64,000 nt of DNA. Origin: Natrialba sp. SSL1 (GTDB lineage Archaea > Halobacteriota > Halobacteria > Halobacteriales > Natrialbaceae). The notes below the pieces were generated by a model. That model had not been told where the DNA came from, did no database searches, and saw only the letters and a list, made by a program, of their open reading frames with translations. Below, piece after piece: positions 1-8,686 of the stretch (within the stretch, counting starts at the first letter, position 1; each line of letters starts with the position of its first letter). Where the stretch lies: the NCBI RefSeq assembly GCF_001861355.1, contig NZ_MASN01000030.1, positions 248,001 through 312,000 on the forward strand, read 5' to 3'. The position numbers were made by a program, and so were the translations under genes.

Positions 1-1069
1 CGTCGATCAACGAGGTCTCATCCGTCGACTCGTCATCGACTGCGAGGTCGTCAGCAAACGACTCGTCGTCGAGGTCGTCCTCGAGTGGATCCGTCCCTTC
101 TGTGGCGCTCTGGTCCGCTGGCTCGTTGCCACCGTCCTCAGCCCCCGCCGCTGCATCGCCGTCCCAGTCGGCGTCGCCGGAGTCGTATTCGGATTTCAGT
201 TCATCGAACGACAGGTCATCGTCACCACCGGAGTCAGCGTTCGCATCGAGGTCGTCGTCTGCGTCTGCGTCCATGCTCATATCGTCCTCCAGGTCGTCGA
301 ACTCGTCGTCATCCTCGAACTCCTCATCGTCGTCGATGATGCTCTCGTCCAGGAAATCGTCGGCTTCGGCGTTCGCGATATCCTCATCGATCGCCTCGTC
401 CTCCTCGTCGCCGTCGTTACTGTCGAACAGACTCTGTCCGCCGAAATCGCCGCTTCCAGCGGCACCGCCGCCGGCCATCGAATCAGTGAGGGTATCGCCC
501 TCGACGAACGGGTTGACACCCTGGGTCACCATCTCGTAGACCTCGAGGAGTTTCCGGATGTTCTCCTCGATATCGTCGAGCGATTCGCTGATCTTTTCGT
601 TCTCGCTCTGGACGGTGTTCACCGTCGAAGAAAGCGAGCCGACGCTGTTCTCCATCTCTTCGACGCGCGCTTCGACCTCACTCGAGACGGTGCCGCCGCC
701 GTCGTCCATGGCGTCCATCCCGTCCATCGACCCCATATCGTCCATATCACCCATCTCGGACATCTCGCCCATGCCGTCCATCGACATCGAGTCGTCGTCG
801 AGGAAGTCATCCCCACCGCCGTCGAGATCGCCGTCGAGGTCACCGCCGAGGTCGCCATCGTCAAAGAGATCGTCGTTACCGGTGCCATCGCCGCCGTTCC
901 CCCCGGCGGCGCTCTCAGTTCGCGCACCTGGGAGCAACTCGTCGTCGCTCATGCTGCCGGCGAGGTCACCACCGATGATGTCGTCGCTATCGTTCCCGGA
1001 GTTCGAGCGACCACTGGCGCCGTCGCCATCGCCGTCTCCGAGTATGTTGCCGATTATCGAGAGTACCAT
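1..1069 (-). CDS. ArlCE/FlaCE-like archaellum protein, second paralogue (3' end outside window)
   Basis: This is the N-terminal 356 residues of an open frame that runs off the left edge. It starts at an ATG at 1069 and encodes a strongly acidic protein. Residues about 94-121 are Met/Asp/Gly rich, about 128-180 look like a coiled coil, and the archaellum FlaC/FlaD signature TQGVNPFV lies at about 182-189. An acidic linker with AEADDFLDE follows, which is also found almost unchanged in the complete ArlCE at 4875-6653. Known of the family: ArlC/D/E form the cytoplasmic ring that links the motor to the Che system through CheF. A motility-type promoter motif lies at about 1208-1228, roughly 140 bp upstream. 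The FlaD/E C-terminal domain, if present, is beyond the window. Confidence 0.8.
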   Translation of the reverse strand, partial: MVLSIIGNILGDGDGDGASGRSNSGNDSDDIIGGDLAGSMSDDELLPGARTESAAGGNGGDGTGNDDLFDDGDLGGDLDGDLDGGGDDFLDDDSMSMDGMGEMSEMGDMDDMGSMDGMDAMDDGGGTVSSEVEARVEEMENSVGSLSSTVNTVQSENEKISESLDDIEENIRKLLEVYEMVTQGVNPFVEGDTLTDSMAGGGAAGSGDFGGQSLFDSNDGDEEDEAIDEDIANAEADDFLDESIIDDDEEFEDDDEFDDLEDDMSMDADADDDLDANADSGGDDDLSFDELKSEYDSGDADWDGDAAAGAEDGGNEPADQSATEGTDPLEDDLDDESFADDLAVDDESTDETSLID

Positions 1070-1207
1070 GGTGAACCTGTTCCGCTGGCGTCTACCGCTC
1101 GCTCACTCGTTGCCATCCCCGGTCGGCCACCGAACAGAACCCGCGTGCTGGCTCGGCGCTCCGGATGGCTACGAGTCGTCATTCAGGAAAACTATGACAA
1201 CCTACGT

Positions 1208-1229
1208 ATTAAGTAATTGTGGCCGATTG
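1208..1229 (-). promoter_or_regulatory. Archaellum-type promoter motif upstream of the second arlCE
   Basis: Read on the minus strand the motif is AATCGGCCA, a short spacer, then TTAAT. It matches the repeated element in front of the archaellin genes, with GGC to TTAA spacing of 9 instead of 8. It points toward the arlCE gene starting at 1069. TTAAT would serve as the TATA box, giving a leader of roughly 110 nt. The promoter role is inferred from the sequence match and orientation. Confidence 0.5.
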
Positions 1230-1234
1230 GACTG

Positions 1235-1432
1235 TTATAGTAACAACAGCAACTATTTACACACTGATCGCACGACGGCAGCGCGGTTCGGAGCGAGCGC
1301 GGTTCGGAGCGAACGAAGTGAGTGAGAACCGCGGACACCGAGCGGGGAACAGCGTGACCCGCGAGCAAGTGGAACGAGTGAGAACCGCGGAAGTGCGATC
1401 ACGTGTGCATTGACTTGCAGTGGCTACTATAG
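1235..1432. mobile_element. MITE-like element with CTATAG-type ends, copy 1
   Basis: The ends are imperfect inverted repeats of about 36 bp. The left end begins TTATAGTAACAA and continues through TTTACACACTGATCG. The right end, read in reverse, begins CTATAGTAGCCACTG and continues through GCACACGTGATC. The same ends bound an 87-bp element at 60684-60770. The roughly 130-bp interior holds two direct copies of GCGCGGTTCGGAGCGA and further pieces ending in GAGTGAGAACCGCGG. There is no open reading frame of note, so it is a non-autonomous element. No clear target duplication is seen. Confidence 0.65.
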
Positions 1433-1564
1433 GTTCCGAACGGCCGGATTCTCTCGCCACACCGCCCGTGTGTTCGCCGACCAGCAATTCCACCGTTCTC
1501 ACGCCGCTCACCCGAACAAAGGTTTCTTTTCGATTGCCCTCGAACTCCGACTATCGATCGTTCC

Positions 1565-2398
1565 ATGACAGATCGTAACGAGGGTGGCAACCCAGACTCG
1601 TCCGACGACGCCGACGTTCCCCCCGTGCTCCCAAGCGAGCAACCCGGCGGCAACAACGGTGGCGGCGTCCTCTCGCCCGACGAACTGGACTTTACCGAAA
1701 GCCCCTACGTAGCCGAGGTTTCCGACAGCCGATACGTCGTCTCAGCCGACCACAGCCCGCCGAACGTCCCCGAGGAGACGGACTCGAGTACGCGTGGAGA
1801 GAACACCAGTGCGCGGACGCAGTCTGGGTCTGGCTCCGGCTCTACGTCTGGCGCTGGAACAGCCGGCAAGGGCACGGAGAGCGACACAGACCGCGAGACA
1901 CGTTCATCACAGCATGCACCAATGCACGGACAGGACGAGGCTGGGCAGGAGCACGCTGGGCAACAGCAACAGCAAGGGCGAGAGCGAGGCAACCAACACC
2001 AACGGCAACGTCAGCGCCAACAGCAACCGGCCCAGGACCACCACCAACAACCCACCCCACAGCCACCCCAGAGCCCCGAACACGCCCGCTCCATCCTCGC
2101 CGACGAACTCGAGCGCACCGACGCCCGACTCGCCGTCGACATCGTCTCCCGCTTTGGCAACGACACCGTCCGCCACCGTACCGCCTCCGACGATGTCGTC
2201 GGCACCTTCGACAACCTCGTCCTCTGGTACGCCCAACACGTCGCCCGCAAAACACCCACCATGCGAACCGCCTCCCTCCTGTTCGCCAAATCCGAATTCG
2301 CTCCCGAACTCACCGAGACACAGCTACGAAAAACCGCCGCGAAACACGGACTCGACGAAACCGATACCATCGGCGACCTGCGCGATGCACTCGAGTAG
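1565..2398 (+). CDS. Acidic/Gln-rich haloarchaeal protein in archaellum cluster, function unknown
   Basis: This 277-residue protein starts at an ATG at 1565. The first ~165 residues are low complexity: Pro/Gly/Ser-rich, then Gln/His-rich around residues 120-170. The last ~105 residues (starting HARSILADELERTDARL) look like a compact, mostly helical domain and are probably the functional part. It is the only plus-strand gene between arlJ and the second arlCE. I do not recognise the family with certainty. Location suggests a motility-cluster accessory protein, but that is inference. No signal peptide or membrane segment is visible. Confidence 0.75.
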   Translation: MTDRNEGGNPDSSDDADVPPVLPSEQPGGNNGGGVLSPDELDFTESPYVAEVSDSRYVVSADHSPPNVPEETDSSTRGENTSARTQSGSGSGSTSGAGTAGKGTESDTDRETRSSQHAPMHGQDEAGQEHAGQQQQQGRERGNQHQRQRQRQQQPAQDHHQQPTPQPPQSPEHARSILADELERTDARLAVDIVSRFGNDTVRHRTASDDVVGTFDNLVLWYAQHVARKTPTMRTASLLFAKSEFAPELTETQLRKTAAKHGLDETDTIGDLRDALE

Positions 2399-2487
2399 AG
2401 ATCAGCAGAATCGAAACAGTCGGCCACGATATGGAGACGGATTCGGACAGCACGTTTCAAACGGCCGGCAGTGACACCGTCAGCCGG

Positions 2488-2625
2488 TTACCCACCGTTC
2501 AGGAAGATAACCGCTCCCATGAAAAACGAGAGGATCAGCGAGAACCCAAAGAGGAGCGCGCCGCTCTGTACCGATTCGATACCCCGTGTCGCCGCGTGAA
2601 ATCGCTGTTTTCGATCGGAGCGCAT
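2488..2625 (-). CDS. Small single-pass membrane protein (45 residues)
   Basis: Reading the minus strand from an ATG at 2625 gives a 45-residue protein ending in a TAA. The N-terminal third is basic (MRSDRKQRFHAATRG). It is followed by one hydrophobic helix, roughly residues 22-42 (GALLFGFSLILSFFMGAVIF), and a short LNGG end. The sharp split between a charged N-terminus and a clean transmembrane helix argues against a chance frame. It lies about 220 bp downstream of arlJ on the same strand. The function is unknown and I do not recognise a family. Confidence 0.55.
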   Translation of the reverse strand: MRSDRKQRFHAATRGIESVQSGALLFGFSLILSFFMGAVIFLNGG

Positions 2626-2706
2626 GGGTGTCTGTCTCGTCGATTTCGCCGCTGTCACTAATTGTCTTGTGGCCGGTCACCTGGAGTCGTTCACCGGTCA
2701 CTCGGC

Positions 2707-2731
2707 GTGCACTGTCAGTTGGCTACTATAC
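2707..2731. repeat. Solo end of the CTATAG-type MITE (relic)
   Basis: The segment GTGCACTGTCAGTTGGCTACTATA closely matches the right end of the elements at 1235-1432 and 60684-60770. No matching left end is seen within the 445-bp gap between 2399 and 2843, so this is probably a decayed or partially deleted copy. Confidence 0.4.
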
Positions 2732-2843
2732 AGTTGTAGAGGAAAGAGCGGGCAGTAAGCGACAGTCATGGCGATATCCATACCCATGACGTCCCAGACC
2801 AGACAGCAGTGATACAGACCGCGATCGATCACGGCGCAACCGA

Positions 2844-4568
2844 TCACAGATCGACCGTGATGAGGACATCGACAAGTCGCTCCGTCAGCGTCCCCGTCAC
2901 CGCGCCGATCCAGAGCAGCGCCGTAAAGTGAACGTAGGAGTTCCCGAAGTGGCCGCCGTCTGCCACCCGGAGCACCAGCGACGAGATGAACGCGTTGAAA
3001 ATCAACACCAGCACGATCAGGTACCGGAGCACCGGCACGTTGTACTCGTCCGTGTGAATCAGCTGCCCGCCCATCTGGCCGTCGAGATCGATATCGAAAC
3101 TCGAGAGCATCAGGGCCAACTCGAGTCCGATGAAGAACGCGAACGCCGAAGCGGCGGTGATGCCGTACATGACGCCGACGAGCGTTGTCGTCTGCTGCTT
3201 GCGCTCTTCGCGCAGGTTGATGATCTCGCTCATGTTGGTACTGATGAGTTCGCCGAGTCGCTTCGGGCCGCCACCCATCTCGCGGCCAACCAGGTACATT
3301 TCGCTGAACTTCTGGATCAGGAAGGTGTTCGTCTCGCCGGTGAAGTAACGCCAGGATTTCTCGGTGCTCAGGCGCATATTCAGTCGCCGGTAGAGGTCGT
3401 CGATGTTCTCGGTGAGCGGGCCAAAGTCCTTCGAGCGCAGCGTTGCGAGCACTTCGGAGGTGGTGCTTTGCTTTGCGCTCTCGCTCGTCCCGAGTGCGCG
3501 GATGAAGTTCGGAAACGCCCGGTCGCGTTCGAACGCGCGTCGTTCCTCGTACCAGAAGACGAGACCGGGGATCAACAGCGGGAGCGTTGCGATAGGCATG
3601 TGAAGCATCGAGGGCAGATCCCGGATCGGGAGCCCACCCGGTTCCGGAAGCACGTCGAGAAAGATCAGCCCCAGTAGGAAGACGGTGAGAACACTCAATC
3701 CGACGCCGACGACGGTCGAAGCGAGCATTCGCTTCTTCGTCGCCGTCCGATAGCCGTCTTCGAGGTACCAGATCGGATCGTCGGGGACGACTGCACGGAT
3801 GACGAAGAAGAACCCGATCTGGATGAAGACGAACAGCACGATGACGATGCTGGTCGTCAGCGTCGGATCGTTGCCGGTCAGCAGCGGGAGGACGATCGCG
3901 AACACCAGTGCGAACGTCATCGAAATGATCAGCGAGAGATAGAGGTCCTTCAGCACGTCCAGGTTGCCAAGCGACTGCTTGTACACTGTGGAATACTTTT
4001 CGACCAATACGTCCTGCTCCTGATGGAGGAACTCGTCGAGTTGCTGGCCGGCACCGAGCGTGTAGGCCATCCGTTCGAAGAGGTCGGCAACGGATTCACT
4101 CGGCACCGCCTTCGCCCGGCGACGGCAGGCGTCGCCGAGACTCAGGTGCCAGACATCAACGAGGTCGACGACGCGCTGGACTTCGTCTGCCAGTTCGCCG
4201 TACTCCTCCTCCTGGGCGAGCTTGCGCAGTACCTCCATCCGGTCGATGTTCGTCGTCGACAGGATGGTCATGTGGATGATGAACAGGTGGAACCGGTTCT
4301 CCATCTCGATACGGCGCTGGTCGACTGCCAGCCGTGGGTAGCCCACCGCCGCAACGAAGACGAGGAGGCCGAGCACCGGAATCAGGAGCTTCACCAGCAA
4401 GAAGACGTCGAGGATCACCGCGATGACGATCGTCGCGAGGAAAAAGAGGAACGAAGGCAGCAACACTCCCGGAACGTACAACCGTGCCGGGAGATCCATC
4501 TCGTCGTACGACCGAATGATGGACTTGCTGAAGTCGTTGATCGCTGCTGTGTTATCCGCAATACCCAT
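2844..4568 (-). CDS. arlJ: Archaellum platform protein ArlJ (FlaJ)
   Basis: This is a polytopic membrane protein of 574 residues when read from the ATG at 4568 (MGIADNTAAIND). The frame is open a further 43 codons upstream, but that stretch is not conserved-looking. Two type II secretion F-type cytoplasmic regions (roughly residues 75-215 and 330-480) alternate with groups of membrane helices, the last near the C-terminus. Known of the family: ArlJ is the inner-membrane platform that works with the ATPase ArlI and ArlH to assemble and rotate the archaellum. Usually arlH and arlI lie directly upstream of arlJ. Here the upstream neighbour is arlCE, with a gap of about 300 bp that contains AT-rich promoter-like sequence near 4715-4735. 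Confidence 0.9.
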   Translation of the reverse strand: MGIADNTAAINDFSKSIIRSYDEMDLPARLYVPGVLLPSFLFFLATIVIAVILDVFLLVKLLIPVLGLLVFVAAVGYPRLAVDQRRIEMENRFHLFIIHMTILSTTNIDRMEVLRKLAQEEEYGELADEVQRVVDLVDVWHLSLGDACRRRAKAVPSESVADLFERMAYTLGAGQQLDEFLHQEQDVLVEKYSTVYKQSLGNLDVLKDLYLSLIISMTFALVFAIVLPLLTGNDPTLTTSIVIVLFVFIQIGFFFVIRAVVPDDPIWYLEDGYRTATKKRMLASTVVGVGLSVLTVFLLGLIFLDVLPEPGGLPIRDLPSMLHMPIATLPLLIPGLVFWYEERRAFERDRAFPNFIRALGTSESAKQSTTSEVLATLRSKDFGPLTENIDDLYRRLNMRLSTEKSWRYFTGETNTFLIQKFSEMYLVGREMGGGPKRLGELISTNMSEIINLREERKQQTTTLVGVMYGITAASAFAFFIGLELALMLSSFDIDLDGQMGGQLIHTDEYNVPVLRYLIVLVLIFNAFISSLVLRVADGGHFGNSYVHFTALLWIGAVTGTLTERLVDVLITVDL

Positions 4569-4874
4569 TGTGCGTCCTGCGTTCCTCCGTCCGCACCGCG
4601 TGTCTGCAGCGGTTTCGTCGAGCGCGGTCACGCGTCGACAGCCGCCGTGGCTCCCGACGACTGATGTCAACTGCGACCGCGTCGGTATCGTAGGCACTTC
4701 TTTGAAAGCTCAGCATACAAAACTTCTGGCTGGTACCGTCAGCCCGACGAACAGTGGCAAATCAGGTGTATGGAACGCTCTCGGTGTCAGGACGATCAAG
4801 GTACTGAGCGCAGAAGACGACACAGAGCCGCTATCATCGCCGGGTATCTGTCCTCGTGGCGGCGACAACGGACG

Positions 4875-6653
4875 TTAGTACTCGGGCTCGAACGCCGAGC
4901 CAGACTCGGATTCTGACTCGGACTGGGGGACGGGGTCGGCGTCGGGATCGGCTACAGACTCACACTCGAACGCAGATTCGGACCCCGACTCCCACACATC
5001 TGCCGTCGACTCCTGGCCGGACTCCACCCACGATTCGAGTCCAGAGTCCGACGCTGATTCCGACTCCGACTCCGGCTCCGACTCACCGGCAGCGGTCGAC
5101 CCACCCGCAGCCACATCCACCCCACTCTGCTCTGCCTGGGCCTCCAACTCGAGTTGCGCCCCAGACTCACGCCCGGGTCCTTCGTCACCGTGTTCCGCGA
5201 CCTCCCCGCTCGACTCGCTGGACTCGCTCGTCGCGGCGTCCGCTGGTCCGGACTCGAGTCGTGCATCCGATGTGGGGTCCGTCTCTGCGCTGGCCGCAGC
5301 GCCAGTTTCATTGCGGTCACCCGGTTCAGAGTGGGTATCAGTGCCAGTGTTAGTGCCAGTTCCAGTGCCAGCGTCACCGTCAGCACCGACGGCAGACTCT
5401 GTCGACGTTTCCACATCCGGGCCAGACACAACATCTTGGGCAGGTTCAGTACTCCGGACAGACTCAGCATCCGGGACAGATCCGGCGTCCGGCACATCAC
5501 GCTCTGGCGTCGCAATCCCCGCAATATACCGCAAACTCCGCTTGTGCTCGTCGTTTCGCAACACCGACTTCGGCTCGATCTCCGCAGCCGCAAGCGGCGC
5601 ATCGTCACCACCAAACCCGTTCAACAACCGCTGTAAGTACGTCTCCACCGGCGACGAAATCCACCCCACCGACTCGTAGTACGCAATCGTCTGTGCCGCC
5701 CCTTCGAGTCCCGCCCCGTCCACGAGGAACTGGAGCCACTCGAGTGTCGCCAGTTCGGCGTCGTTTCTGGCGGGGACAGTGACGAGGTACGGGAGGTCAC
5801 CGTCTTCTCCGTTCGTGCCGTCGGGCGCTGCAGCAGATGGCGTCTGTGCTGCTGGGTCTGGCGCAGGAGGCTCGGAATCTGGCGCGTCGTCGGTAGTCGG
5901 TTCTGCAGGGTCTGCTTCGGCCTCGGTCTCGTCGTCCTCGTCGACGCCGTCCAGGGGGTCGTCGCCGAGCTCCGACTCCGTGTCCATCTCGACGCCGAGA
6001 TCGTCGTCGAACGAGCTCTCGTCTGCTGCCAACTCGTCGTCGAAGTCGACGGCATCCTCGTCAGCATCGGCAGCGTCGGCATCGCCGTCATCGTCGAACT
6101 CGTCTTCCAGCACGTCGTCGCCGTCGTCGAAGGTGTCGACCTCGTCGAAATCGTCGTCTGTTGGCTCCTCCTCGAGGTCGTCGTCGAGGAAGTCCTCCGC
6201 CTCGGAGTTCATAATATCCTCGTCGATATCGTTGGCGGGGTCGTCCTCGCCGCCGAAGACGCCGCCCTGTCCTGCGGCGGTCTCGAACGCGTTGCCGAGT
6301 TCCTGGTCGCCGACGAAGGGGTTGACTCCCTGGGTGACGATTTCGTACATGTCGACGAGCTTGTCGACGTTGCGCTCGACGCTCGTGATCGAGTCGCTGA
6401 TCTGTTCGTTCTCCCCGCGGACGGTTTCGACCTTGTTCTCGAGGGAGTCGACCTCCTTTTCGACCTCGTCGAGGCGATAGGTGAGCTCGTCGTCCATCGA
6501 GTCTTCGTCGTCACCGCCGTCGTCGAAGCCGAGGTCGTCGCCGATCAGGCCGTCGTCGCTTCCGAGAAGGTCGTCGCCCTCGTCGGCGTCGGTATCGTCA
6601 GCGTCGTCCGAGTCGTCACCGCCACCGAGTTGGCTGAATAGCAGTAGTGTCAT
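4875..6653 (-). CDS. arlCE: Archaellum protein ArlCE (FlaCE) with long acidic Ser/Glu tail
   Basis: The protein has 592 residues. An acidic N-terminus leads into a coiled coil (about 54-103) and the FlaC/FlaD signature TQGVNPFV (107-114). A highly acidic linker of about 170 residues follows. The FlaD/E domain spans about 287-349 (LPYLVTVPARND ... YLQRLL), and a short KRSLRYIAGI segment follows. The last ~210 residues are Ser/Glu/Thr/Gly low complexity with repeated ESES units, well beyond the usual end of the FlaD/E domain. Known of the family: it forms the cytoplasmic ring that receives the CheF signal. It follows arlG with a 38-bp gap, so arlF-arlG-arlCE probably form one operon. Confidence 0.88.
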   Translation of the reverse strand: MTLLLFSQLGGGDDSDDADDTDADEGDDLLGSDDGLIGDDLGFDDGGDDEDSMDDELTYRLDEVEKEVDSLENKVETVRGENEQISDSITSVERNVDKLVDMYEIVTQGVNPFVGDQELGNAFETAAGQGGVFGGEDDPANDIDEDIMNSEAEDFLDDDLEEEPTDDDFDEVDTFDDGDDVLEDEFDDDGDADAADADEDAVDFDDELAADESSFDDDLGVEMDTESELGDDPLDGVDEDDETEAEADPAEPTTDDAPDSEPPAPDPAAQTPSAAAPDGTNGEDGDLPYLVTVPARNDAELATLEWLQFLVDGAGLEGAAQTIAYYESVGWISSPVETYLQRLLNGFGGDDAPLAAAEIEPKSVLRNDEHKRSLRYIAGIATPERDVPDAGSVPDAESVRSTEPAQDVVSGPDVETSTESAVGADGDAGTGTGTNTGTDTHSEPGDRNETGAAASAETDPTSDARLESGPADAATSESSESSGEVAEHGDEGPGRESGAQLELEAQAEQSGVDVAAGGSTAAGESEPESESESASDSGLESWVESGQESTADVWESGSESAFECESVADPDADPVPQSESESESGSAFEPEY

Positions 6654-6691
6654 GTGTGGGTTTGATTCAGTGTCGTTCTGTTCCGGTCCGT

Positions 6692-7183
6692 TCAGTCGTC
6701 GTCTTCGTCCCAGTAGAACGTGATCGTGTCTTCGCTGCCCGTGACGAGCACCGCCACGTCCGTATCGCCGCTTACCTGGTGGGTTTCGATCGTGAGCTCG
6801 ACGACCCCGCCGGCGTCCCAGGTGTCGCTGTCGTAGTCGATCCGCTCGACGTTCGTCACGGGGGAATACGTCCCGTCGACAAGCGCATCGACGGCGCTTT
6901 GTTGTGCTGGAATATCCCCACTACCGATATTCTTCACGAGAACCGTGATTTCGTATACGCCGTCGGCGTCGTCACCGTCGGGCGCAGTAACCATCGCATC
7001 AGCCTGGGATTCGTCGCTGATGATCGCGATGTCGGTTTCGATCTCCTCGGCGACCGATGAACCGCGCATCTCGATCGAGTCGCTCACGTTGCCGACCTCC
7101 ATGATGACCGTTCCCGCAACTGCCGAGGCAATCACGAGACTGCCGATGAACATGATCAGGTGGGTCGCCGAGACGCTCGACAT
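6692..7183 (-). CDS. arlG: Archaellum stator protein ArlG (FlaG)
   Basis: The protein has 163 residues with one N-terminal membrane helix (about 8-28, LIMFIGSLVIASAVAGTVIM). A helical linker and a beta-sandwich domain of about 110 residues ending in an acidic DEDDD follow. The conserved early residues SVSATHLIMFIG are typical of FlaG. Known of the family: ArlG forms a filament tip-linked complex with ArlF and anchors to the S-layer as part of the stator. It lies between arlF and arlCE on the same strand, 86 bp after arlF. Confidence 0.88.
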   Translation of the reverse strand: MSSVSATHLIMFIGSLVIASAVAGTVIMEVGNVSDSIEMRGSSVAEEIETDIAIISDESQADAMVTAPDGDDADGVYEITVLVKNIGSGDIPAQQSAVDALVDGTYSPVTNVERIDYDSDTWDAGGVVELTIETHQVSGDTDVAVLVTGSEDTITFYWDEDDD

Positions 7184-7269
7184 TTATTCGTGCTCCATTC
7201 GTTGTGAGTCGTCCTTGGTTTGTCTTCTGGCCCGCGTTCGTCTGCACCCGCCGCGCGCTTGCGCCGGGT

Positions 7270-7776
7270 TCACTCCGATACCGTAATCCACGCCGTCTCA
7301 GCAACACCGCGTTCAGTCGTGATGCGGATACTGTCCTCGTCTTCGTCGCCGGTGAACTCGAGTTCGCCGTTCGCGTCGCCGCCGTCGGAGAGTTCGATAT
7401 CGAGTTGCGTGCCGGGCGTCCAGACGTCGCTCTCGTCGCGTTCTGCCTCGCCGTCGACGATCGTCGTCTCGTCGTCGTAGCCCTGAGTGGGGTAGAAGTG
7501 GCCGTTGACGACGAGGTCGGTTTTCTCGACGGAGAGCGAGGTCGATCCCTCGTTGGTCACGACAACGAGAGCATCGTGTTCGTCATCGTCGCCAATGTAC
7601 TCGAAGGAGTCGATCGAGAGGGCGGTGTTCTGCTGGTCCCGCAGTTGGTCGTTCTGGGCGGCGAACGCGTCGCCGGTCGCCGCGCCGACGCTGAACACCG
7701 TGGGGACGATGACACTGACGGCGACGAGGAAGCCAACCAGGATGACGAGAACAGCGCCGCTCGTACTGAACCCCAT
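7270..7776 (-). CDS. arlF: Archaellum stator protein ArlF (FlaF)
   Basis: The protein has 168 residues with an N-terminal membrane helix (STSGAVLVILVGFLVAVSVIV) followed by an extracellular immunoglobulin-like beta domain. Known of the family: ArlF binds the S-layer and forms the stator with ArlG. The TATA-like TTTTAA at about 7802-7807 is about 25-28 nt before the ATG at 7776, so the mRNA is probably leaderless. A TGGCCA element sits just upstream of that TATA and resembles the archaellin promoter motif. The gene probably heads an arlF-arlG-arlCE operon separate from the archaellin genes, because an oligo-T tract lies between them. Confidence 0.88.
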   Translation of the reverse strand: MGFSTSGAVLVILVGFLVAVSVIVPTVFSVGAATGDAFAAQNDQLRDQQNTALSIDSFEYIGDDDEHDALVVVTNEGSTSLSVEKTDLVVNGHFYPTQGYDDETTIVDGEAERDESDVWTPGTQLDIELSDGGDANGELEFTGDEDEDSIRITTERGVAETAWITVSE

Positions 7777-7798
7777 TACGTCTCTTTGAGGTATCAGA

Positions 7799-7820
7799 TT
7801 CTTAAAAGCGCTCTGGCCAG
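7799..7820 (-). promoter_or_regulatory. arlF promoter with archaellum-type TGGCCA element
   Basis: On the minus strand the order is CTGGCCAG, about 8 bp, then TTTTAAG, and 25 nt later the arlF start codon. The TGGCCA-to-TTAA layout matches the archaellin upstream repeats, though the spacer is about two bases longer. This supports a shared motility regulator, which is inference. Confidence 0.5.
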
Positions 7821-7987
7821 TCGTGCCTTCAGGTGTCGATCACTCGGTTTCGGTGTGGAGTGGTGTACTCGAGTAGCTATGATCTGGTTGCAGCCCTCGT
7901 CCTGTTCGTTTGGGTATCGTCTTGTACTGCACAGGGCTGTGCTCGCTGCTGCTCTTCGCTTGTGCTATGTATTGAGCACGCACCGGC

Positions 7988-8000
7988 TAAAAAAATAAAC
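7988..8000 (-). terminator. Oligo-T terminator after the archaellin genes
   Basis: On the minus strand, about 25 nt after the archaellin stop, there is TTTATTTTTTTAG. Archaeal RNA polymerase commonly terminates at such T tracts. It separates the archaellin transcript from the arlF transcript. Confidence 0.5.
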
Positions 8001-8024
8001 TGCAACGCGGTCAGCTGTACCGAC

Positions 8025-8684
8025 TTAGAGTCGAACTGCTTCGCCGTCCTCACTGAAGAGGTCAGGCGCGGTCAGCGTGACCTGCGTCGTTGCGGACGAT
8101 GGCGAGACGATGTCGAGTTGCGACTCGTCTCCCTCACCGAACGGGTCACCATCTCCGAATGGCGTGTCTTCTGGGTTGAAGACGAGCGTGAAGTCGTTTT
8201 CTTCGTCAAGGACTGCGTTGGATGGGTCGACGTATTCATCCTCATCGTTTTCAGCAACGAACGTGCCACTTAGGTGCTCAACTTCAGGGTCATCGAAGTC
8301 AAACCCATTACTTCCATCTTCGTAGACAAGGTTTGCCTGTCCATTTGGACCCACAGCTTGGATGACCGTATCATCGAGAGAGATATCATCTGCTCCCGGT
8401 GCTGCAGTTACCCCAACACGAATTTCCTTAAGTTCACCGCGATCTGCACCGCCTTCTCCTTCGACTACGTCGTCATCAACGATACCGACGGCACTCGTCG
8501 CATCGATCCGCTCGGAAACCAGTTCAGTACTCTCTTCGCCTGTTGCTTCAGCCTGCGACTGCAGCATGCCTGCAGTGTTGATCAGGACGCCCGCAGCGAT
8601 TGCGGCGACCAGCACCATTGCGATGAACACAATGAGGGTGCCGATCCCGACTTGGCCGCGTTCGTCAGTGTTGCTTTCGAACAT
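8025..8684 (-). CDS. Archaellin (archaeal flagellin), 219 residues
   Basis: The N-terminus [20 protein letters not shown] is a class III signal peptide. The prepilin peptidase PibD/ArlK would cut after ERG and leave [13 protein letters not shown]. The hydrophobic polymerisation helix continues to about residue 40. The rest is the acidic, secreted filament domain, ending [12 protein letters not shown]. The length is normal for a haloarchaeal archaellin. It starts 2 nt after the stop codon of the larger archaellin upstream, so the two are co-transcribed. Confidence 0.93.
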   Translation of the reverse strand: MFESNTDERGQVGIGTLIVFIAMVLVAAIAAGVLINTAGMLQSQAEATGEESTELVSERIDATSAVGIVDDDVVEGEGGADRGELKEIRVGVTAAPGADDISLDDTVIQAVGPNGQANLVYEDGSNGFDFDDPEVEHLSGTFVAENDEDEYVDPSNAVLDEENDFTLVFNPEDTPFGDGDPFGEGDESQLDIVSPSSATTQVTLTAPDLFSEDGEAVRL

Positions 8685-8686
8685 TG

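Noticed and set aside
5779-6480. Poly-Ser frame antisense to arlCE
   Set aside because: Ser runs arise from reading the opposite strand of Asp/Glu codons.
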